NCBI GenBank assembly: GCA_032622095.1
Contig: CP136069.1
Location: forward strand, 65,683,319 to 65,747,318
Length of the DNA stretch: 64,000 bases
Origin: Siphonodentalium dalli
Taxonomy: Eukaryota; Mollusca; Scaphopoda; Gadilida; Siphonodentaliidae
Direction of reading: 5' to 3'
Made by a program: the position numbers and the translations under genes. Under the pieces are notes generated by a model. The model searched no databases. It was not told the origin of the DNA and saw only the letters and a program-made list of their open reading frames with translations. Each line of letters begins with the position of its first letter. Position 1 is the first letter of the stretch. This document shows, in pieces, positions 47,301 through 56,300 of this stretch.

Positions 47301-50300
47301 AAATTATCAGTTAATTATCTAAGTAAATGTAGCCAATGTTATGAATATAACGTTATCTTCAATCCGTTTGCTATTTTCTATTTTTCTTCAATTTAATTGG
47401 GCTAAAGAAAGCATTCCAAAATTGTGTGTCTGACATTTGCAGAATGGGGTCCCCAGAGGGTGAATTTAGTGATGCTACCCCACACAGTAGCGCACAGTGG
47501 GCTAGCATCACTAAATTCACCCTCTCGGAACCTCATTCTGATTCGGCCTCAACTGCTATGGGAGGCCTAGGATCAGATTGAAGTTTCCCCATTTAAGTTT
47601 GTGATGTTTTCACCCATTAGTCACCTCGATTATGCATTTTATCTTCTGCAAATGAGGCACAAGCAGAATGAGGTCCCCAGAAGGTGAATTTATTGATGCT
47701 AGCCCACTGTGCGAGGTAGAATCACTAAACTCACCCTCTGGGGACCTCATTATGCAAATGTCAAGACACAATTTCCATGCTTGATGGCAAAACAGCGATG
47801 AAGTGCTTTCACAGACCTGTGGCACAACATTTCAAATCATATACATGTATCGTTAGGGTGGCGGCTGATGCAGTTAAACGCATCAGATTTCAAAAAGTTT
47901 AGAAATCGGTTGTGCTTAACTGAGTCAGCAGCAACCTCAGTATTAAATGTATATGGTATGAAACGTTGCACCTATAACCCTATAGCCACATGCATCAGCC
48001 GCAGGTCTGTGAAAGCAGCTTTAGAGTACTTACTATCTACAACAGCGATGTTAGGGTACTCACTATCTATAACAGCGTATGTGTTTATGAGAACCTTGTG
48101 ACCAGTTCTAGCATTATGTATAGCGATGATGTTCATTATATCTTTGGCTTCCGTGAGAACAGACAACAATCCACGGCTGATATACAGGATCATGGCATTG
48201 TCTGTAAAAGAAACAAGAGTATATTCATAGACTAAATTAACTTTTACAAGGCACATACATGTATCTGTGTACTGTTTATTATGACAACAAAGAAATTAGT
48301 ATGAGAAGGTGAAGGGAAGCCTGCAACCAGTTTCCGTGGATTAACCAAAATCCCCTAATGTAGGAGTGTCCCCACCCCCTTTTGGTATGCGGAATGCATG
48401 CAATTTTCCGGCAGTTTATATGGCATTCAACATCTGTTCCAAGTTTAAAAAAAATTTACCAAAAAATGTATCGGACAAAATTGTGCCCATGGACAGATGC
48501 CCCAACAGACAAACTAGCTGATTCGAGTATTCCCCCCCCACAACTCGTTTCCGGGGAAGGGGGGGTATAAAATTATATGTTAGTAATACATACAGCAACA
48601 CCATGAAGTAGGTTAATTATAATAACATAATTATATGTTAGTAATACATACCAGTAATACCATGAAGTAGGGACTGCTCAATCACCTCAAAGGCTTTCTC
48701 AAATCCCAATGAATGATTCGTGACAGCTGAAAAAGAATGATATAATAAATTAGTAGGAGAAAATTATTTTAAACAAGAGCATCGCTAGGGCAAGGAAAAA
48801 TGTGCATGTGGTAAAAAGAGTGCAAATTTCAACAAAAAGGGCCATAACTGGTGAAAATAATGGTGTGGGGGGGGGGGGGGCCCCGAATTTGAACTTGGAC
48901 CTCTATTTTGTGCCAGTAAACGCACATACCAAATTTCATTCCTTTCAGTTGATACCATCTAAAGTTATCATCTGGAAACAAAAAGTGAATGGATGGACAG
49001 ACGGTCGGACGGACCGATAGCATAATATGCCCCATTTAAAAAAAAACAGGCATAACAAAATTTATGTAACTTCCAACCTGCCTAAAATATTAAGATAGGA
49101 ACTGAAAGACATAAATTTCTGTGAAGATAGACAAGAGAATATACTTATTTATTAGTATAATACTAAATTTATCTCTATTGCAATTCAATCCACCAAAAAT
49201 GCACTTTTTACCAGCATTACATGTGATGAAGTGAGATGTCCTTTTATGGTGATCAGATCTCTGGGTACGTTCCATGGGTTTACTAAGAACAGTGCCCGAA
49301 CAACTTCCTGTCAACGGTATCTATAGTAAACATCTGAGAGCGGTTCACTCATTTCATGAATTCTGGCTATGCGGTGACATATTTTACACTCGTTGTCATG
49401 ACGCGGTGATCCATTTAACAAAAATTAAACTGATCAGCGGCCGATGCTGGTGTATTGAAATCTTAAGTTAGCAACTCTCAACCATTCACAATGCGTGTTT
49501 CAGAGTAAAATATTCAACTTATATTACAATTATCAATATACTATTTCTGTGAGATAAAAATAAGTTCATCAGAATTTTACATAATTATCAATTTAACCAT
49601 TTGGAGAGTATTTATATTTATAATGTCATATACATGACGTCATGCGTGAATTTAATGTCAACCTCATAGCAATAATTAAAAGGGTCCATTAATTAATTTT
49701 AAATTATGTGTATTTTCTGTTTACGTGTGCTATCATAATCTATTGCACTTATACATTGGGACATTATATTAATCAAAATATCTCCTATACAATTCATTTA
49801 TAAATCAGATGATTAATTGAAGTTATGTCTACATAAAAATGACACTTCCTGAAATGACATATATGTCGTTCCACTCGCGAACAGTACAGCAACATATATG
49901 TCATTCTACTTGCCAAAGAGTTAATACATAGTCAGCCTTTCTATTTAATATGAAAGTCAAATGAGTCAAATGACATGACATCAGTCCAGATTTGCAATAT
50001 TTTGGACTTTAACCCTTTCATGCCTGGAGCTTCCTGAAATTTTGCGAAAACCCTGTGCCAATGCATTCTCTTATATATGCGAGTCTCACATTGAGAGATT
50101 CACATTTAACCCTTTCAGTGCCATGTCCGATTTTTGTATCAACCTTAGAGCTCTTTCCATCAATGTATCACATTATTATAATCAATAAATTTGAAAAATG
50201 ATCAAGGAAATATGGGTTGATACAAAAATCGGACTTGGCACTGAAAGGGTTAATGATACACCAGCGCAGCTCGCGACATGAAAGGGTTAAATAGTCTACT

Positions 50301-53300
50301 AACTTTTCTGTTTTTCCAAATCATTGATGAATTTACTGAAGTATGCCCTGGTTTCAAACGTGGCAGGGACGAGTCTGTATGGCAAACAGTCATCATGGCG
50401 AGGAAATGTAGACTTTGATGCTAGACCAAATACAGATATCTGTAATAAACCAAGATTCTGTAATTATTATTTATTCTTTCCACAAAAACAGACAAGAATT
50501 TTTATGTTTCGATGATATGCAAGCCTGCAAATAGTGTGGCTGCATTTGCAAAATGAGGTCCCCTGAGAGTGAATTTAGGTATGCTATCCCGCACAGCGGG
50601 CTACCATTACCAAATTCACACTCTGGGTACCTCATTTTGCTTAGGCCTCAATCTTCTGTGAAATATCTAAAGTCTCAAATTAACATTGTTTTTAGTTACC
50701 TTTTCCCTTCTGTTCAGTTTCTATATCCCCTAATTTGCAGAAGATAAAATGCGTTATCAAGGTAACTATAACGGGTGAACCAACTATAATTAGGGAAAGT
50801 CAATCTGATCCTATGTCTCCCATAACAGTTGAGGCCTAAGCAGAATGCGGTTCACAGAGGGTGAATTTAGTGATGCTAGCCACTGTGCAGGGTAGCATCA
50901 CTAAATTCACCCTCTGTGAACTTCATTTTGCAAATGACATACACACTATTTGTAGGCTTGCCTTCAAATTATAACTACATTAATTTGGAGGGATGGTTAA
51001 GATAGGTCAATATATACGAAATGACAGGTTGTATATACTTGTGACAAAAATTGCCAAAGTCATAACAATAGTCCAGATTCTTTCCATTTTTTCGCTCAGA
51101 AGTGAAAAAAACAAGGAAGGAACAAGGAACACTCTTTATTTTTCATTGCAGAAGATCTGATTTTTCTAAATTCTCTGACTTGAATAAATTTTCTGTCTAA
51201 TATACTAAAAAGGAAAGTGTGTATAAGAGACTTTAGCTTATTTATCTGTTTTGATCCTCAGAACTAGACCAAAATGTAATAAAAATGAGCATAATTTCAT
51301 GCTTCTTGATGATATTAATGGAAATTTCACTGAAATCGCTATTTTTCCCTTCAAATATTCATGGATAAACGCCTAATAAGGAATATGACAGATTAACCTG
51401 AGCTAAGACATACCCGATCATTTTCTGATAATGTGTGAAGTAGATGGTTGGTGATGGCTTTGGCAGTTTTGAGTTGATCTTCGCTGAGTGAGTTGCCATG
51501 ATCCATCACAATAACAACATATTTCCTCTGTGGTTGGACGGTAGATAGATAGATATCCCTGTAAATATAATATAGATATATTATCTCACATGACTAAGAC
51601 TAATCCACTCTTGTGATTGGCTGCTTGGCATTCACTATTACCGATAATTCAATCCCAAACACGATAGTCCACTTCCTAATTTTAGCACACACACTATTGC
51701 TTGGAAAATCCATATTTTAAATCTATTTTTAGGATGCATGCTATTCCGAGTAGGTAATTTTAATGTCATCTCCGCCTCCTTGGAAAAGTTCAACATTTTT
51801 TTTTCAATTCAACAAATAGAGCACAATAAATGATCATAAGCAAATTCTTTATGTTATCTGTGATTGTTTCCTCATGTTTGATATGTGAGGATTTATCCTG
51901 TTCCTGTAATTGTTGATCACAAGATCGCTTTGATATTTTTTGTCAATTTTGCTCCATACTAAGGCCAAAACAAAAAACTTCTCTGTTTCCGATAACATTC
52001 GGAAAATTTTCCAGACAGGCAAGGCAGGCAGGAATTTTTTTTTTTACAATTTAAAAAAAAAAAACCTTTCAGCCGTAAGTGATATATTAGTGTAGTCACG
52101 GTCCCATGGAATATGGTAGATCATTATGCATTGAAAATGAGCCAAGCATTGGATAAAAACATGGTGTCCCTTGAATTCATTCCCTCTGCAGGATAATCTC
52201 TACCAACGTTGAGCTTAATAACTGACTTATTTTTGCTTTTGGGATTGGGAAAAATGATAAATATTCACATTGACACTCATAACAGGTAACCATAGACTAA
52301 CCTTCTGAAGAAAATTAAAAAAATTAAGAAAATCTCAGCCAGGCAGGGTATCGGAAACAAAGAGGTTTTTTTTTTGGCCTAACTAGATATCCCTGTAAAT
52401 ATAATAACAAGCCTGGAAATAGTGTGGGGACCTGCAATTGTCAGACACACTATCAAGTCTTGTATTTTAGTATAATCTTGATATAGCAAAACCACCGGCA
52501 TTATTTCAACCCGCCCCCCCTTTGCTGCATTTCTGTCCATAACCTTAAAGACTGACACGCAGAGGAAATTGACTAGACCTGCTATCACACCTTAAGAAAT
52601 AATTTTCATGAGTTTTTTTGCGAATATCATTGTACATGTATATTCATTAAAGAGAGAAATCTTTGATGTAGAATACATTGGTGAAGTTGCTGTTTAACCT
52701 TTTGGCTGCTATGACGTCCATAACTATCACGGACGTAAAAGTGCATGCCATGTGCTGCCGGTATATGGTCCATAGTACCTACATGTACTTCAGCACATTT
52801 GCATTAGGCCACTATTTATAACTGGAACTCAGAGATTGGTGCATCAGAATAACTGTATCTCGAAGTTTCAAACAATGTATGATGTTCCACGATTATGAAC
52901 GATAACAGCCTTTCAACTAAGTCCGTTTTATGGTTCTTTTGATATTCCCATTATATTTTTCCATTGGAAAATGGCAACAACATCAAAAGCCCAGCACACG
53001 ACATCATAACGTCATTTACAGGTACAGCAACAAAGAGGTTAAAAGCTAAAATATTGATATCTAAACCTGTTATCCATTCATCATATTTCTCAGAGCATAA
53101 AACTTTGGTCATAGTGTCCTATTCAATCAAGTAGATCACTTCAAATTTTGCTTAGTACAATGTCCTTTAATGAAGCCTATGAGAACTCAGCTTATGAAAA
53201 GATATATGGGCTGTTCTCCCAGCATCCAGCTGTATTTTTATAAGCATATCAAAGACGGTACATCTCTTATTGAATCTCACTGAATTGGGGCTAAAAATCC

Positions 53301-56300
53301 CCGCTGAGTCTGTAAACAGTACACGCCAACCCCAGGCTACAGTAAATTGGCGTCTGGACTGGAATGGGTGACAATATTTTTGATTTATCTCATTCTTAGT
53401 TATTGATTAATTTAACTCTTTCTCTGCTAAATGGATTCTCCCACTCAGTTATAAAAGTCTACATTGCAACGGTCTATTATTCATTTGGAGGGGTATTTTG
53501 ATAAAACAACAGCATAGTTGTGGAATACAGTAATGCCCTAAATAATCGACTCCTTTTTCAGGATTTAGTCGGAAATTTGGTGTCACGATTGACATTTGTA
53601 GAATGAGTTCCCCAGAAGGCGAATTTAGTGACGCTATCCCACATGATGGGCTAGGGCACCAAATTCACTGTCTGGGACCTCATTCTGCTTTTAGGCATCA
53701 ACTACTATGGGAGACCTGGGATCAGGTTGAAGTTCCCCAGTTGAAGTTTATGTTCAACGATTAGTCTCCTCGATTATACGTTTTATCTTCTGCAAATTAG
53801 GGGATAAAGAAACTGAACAGAAGGGAAACAATGTTGATTTGAGACTATAGATACTTCCCTGAAGATGAGGCCTAAGCAAAATGAGGTCCCCAGAGGGTGA
53901 ATTTGGTGATGCTAGCCCAATAAATGCACCCTTTAGGGACCTCATTCTGTAGATGTCAGACACACTATACCACGGTTTGATAATAACACTGCTAATCAAT
54001 CAACTCACATTAATTATATGCAGATAATTAATAGGCGTTCTAACATAATGTGACCCTTTAAAAATTACATGCAATGGTTATAAAACAAGGGACATGTGCA
54101 CCTGCCTTTTTGAGATTGATTGGGTGAACTTTGCAGATTTTTATAACCATACTCGCGATATCATCAATCTGTGACATGTTCGGGGTATACTTAGCTCCAT
54201 TCGAACAAGTCACCCATCAAATTGCAAGTGATGTTAATATATAACTTAATATAAAAATTCTGGTCAGTCATTAATTATTATATGAATAGTTTTCTGTGCA
54301 CTAAGATTTAAACATGCAAGACTGCAGTAGTTTTTTCAGGAAATTTATGCATATTTAGGAATATCAAGGGACTGTGTTCATTTTACACTAAGATGGAAAC
54401 ATGCTTCACTGTAGTATTGTAAGGTCAGGAAATTTGTTTATAATTTGCAATATTCAGGTTTGATAATGATTCTGTTGGAGGGGGGGGGGGGGGTTGTTGA
54501 TGATGATTCTGTTGGGTGGGTCAGTTGATAATGATTCTGTTGGGTGGGTTTGTTGATAAAGATTCAAATATTTTACACATTTTTGAGACTGAAATTCTAT
54601 GATCAAGTACCATTTTTTCATGACTTGATAGATTATTACTGAAAGCCTGAGTTAGGTTCATATGTTAACCAAATAAATATTCATTCAAAAAGTTGACATA
54701 CATGTATATCGTATATACTGGTACTAAGTTGGAAGTGCACATAAGCACATACTTAAAACTTAAAATTAGACCACTTATCGTAATTTACGATGCTGATATC
54801 GTCGAATATATAATTATTCCTAGATTGTATGGAATTATCCTTCTTTCAGGAGTAGGAAAAATCATGTCATTTTCCATGACTTACCCAATCTACCCAAAAT
54901 GACTTACAGGCCTGGAAATTGGAATGTTATTTTCCAGGACCCATACGAACCCCGTTGACTAGACTTGCCCCAAACAAATCTGGAGTCTGACCACTTTCCG
55001 GTGTCTCCATTCAGTCCATTGGTGACCTTTACCCTCTGGCCTCTTTTATAAAGACCATGGTGCATATAATTAAGTGCAGATGAGAATGATTAACATTAGC
55101 TTATTATTTTCATGCTTGCTAACATCAAAGACTCCTTCATAAGATTATCTGGCAGGCACAGCTCAAATATTGTTTAGGCCAAAGAGAAATTATTTCTGGT
55201 TCGGGTTTCCTTGCTGACCCTATTTTAACCCTTTTGTGACGGGAGCTACGCTGGTGCAGCATTAAAGATGCAAGTTTCCCATATGATAGGGAGCCTCACA
55301 TATATAAGAGAATGCACTGGCTTACAATGTCAAGGTAAATATTGTTAAACCAATGTATTCTCTTTCATATGCGAGGCTCCCTATGGAGACTGGCATATAT
55401 AAGAGAATGCATCGGCACAGGGTTTTTGCAAAATTTCAGGAAGCTCCAGTCATAGAAATGTTAAACCCCCGCCCTAAAGTTTTGTTCGTGGTTTTTAAGA
55501 AATTTTACTGAATTCTGTTCAGTGTCTGTCAGTGCTATCTGTCAAAACATTGTGTTTATGAGTTCATACCAAGAAAATCAACATAAATATTATCAGAATC
55601 TTGCAGAAGACTCAAAAAGCCATAATAATTTACAAATAAAAAAAATAATAATAAAAACATTATTTAAGCCTACCTACAGACCCTGATTTTTTCTGACCTG
55701 TTCCAAGCTTGGAAAAAGTGTGTCTGACATTTGCAGATTATGCATTTTATCTTCCACAGATTAGGGGATATAGAAACTGAACAGAAGGGAAAAAAAGAAC
55801 CTAAAAACAATGTTAATTTGAGAATATAGATACTTCCCAGAAGATGAGGCCTAAGCAGAATGAGGTCTCCAGATGGTGAATTTTGTGATGCTATCCCGCT
55901 GTGAGGGATAGCATCACTAAATTAACCCTCTGGGGACCTCAGTCTGCAAATGACAGACACATTATTTCCAGGCTTGAGTTTATTTCTCTTTGGCCTTATG
56001 CATGGTGAACATATTAGACTGGTGCTGTATGATTGTATCTGAGCTTGGCTCCTTGAATATGGCTTTTTGTTCTTTTACTGCCCCCTGTAGCTTCGTGTTG
56101 ATTATCAAATCAGAAGTCGTCTCTGTGTGGCATAAGTGCTTAACTCCTAGAGAACTAGGTGTGCGGCAAAAACTAGATATAGCTTCGGAAATCACTCTCA
56201 TACTCCATAAAGAACGTATTATTCTGTTTGCGACTGAATTTTTCGTCTGTTCAGCAATTTTTTCTTGGTTAATTTAACAGGGTTCATACACCTTTCAAAG

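Noticed and set aside
49090-49314. Minus-strand ORF with [20 protein letters not shown] as a VWA exon
   Set aside because: It does not match the family. Exons 3 and 4 already join in phase across this interval with continuous homology.
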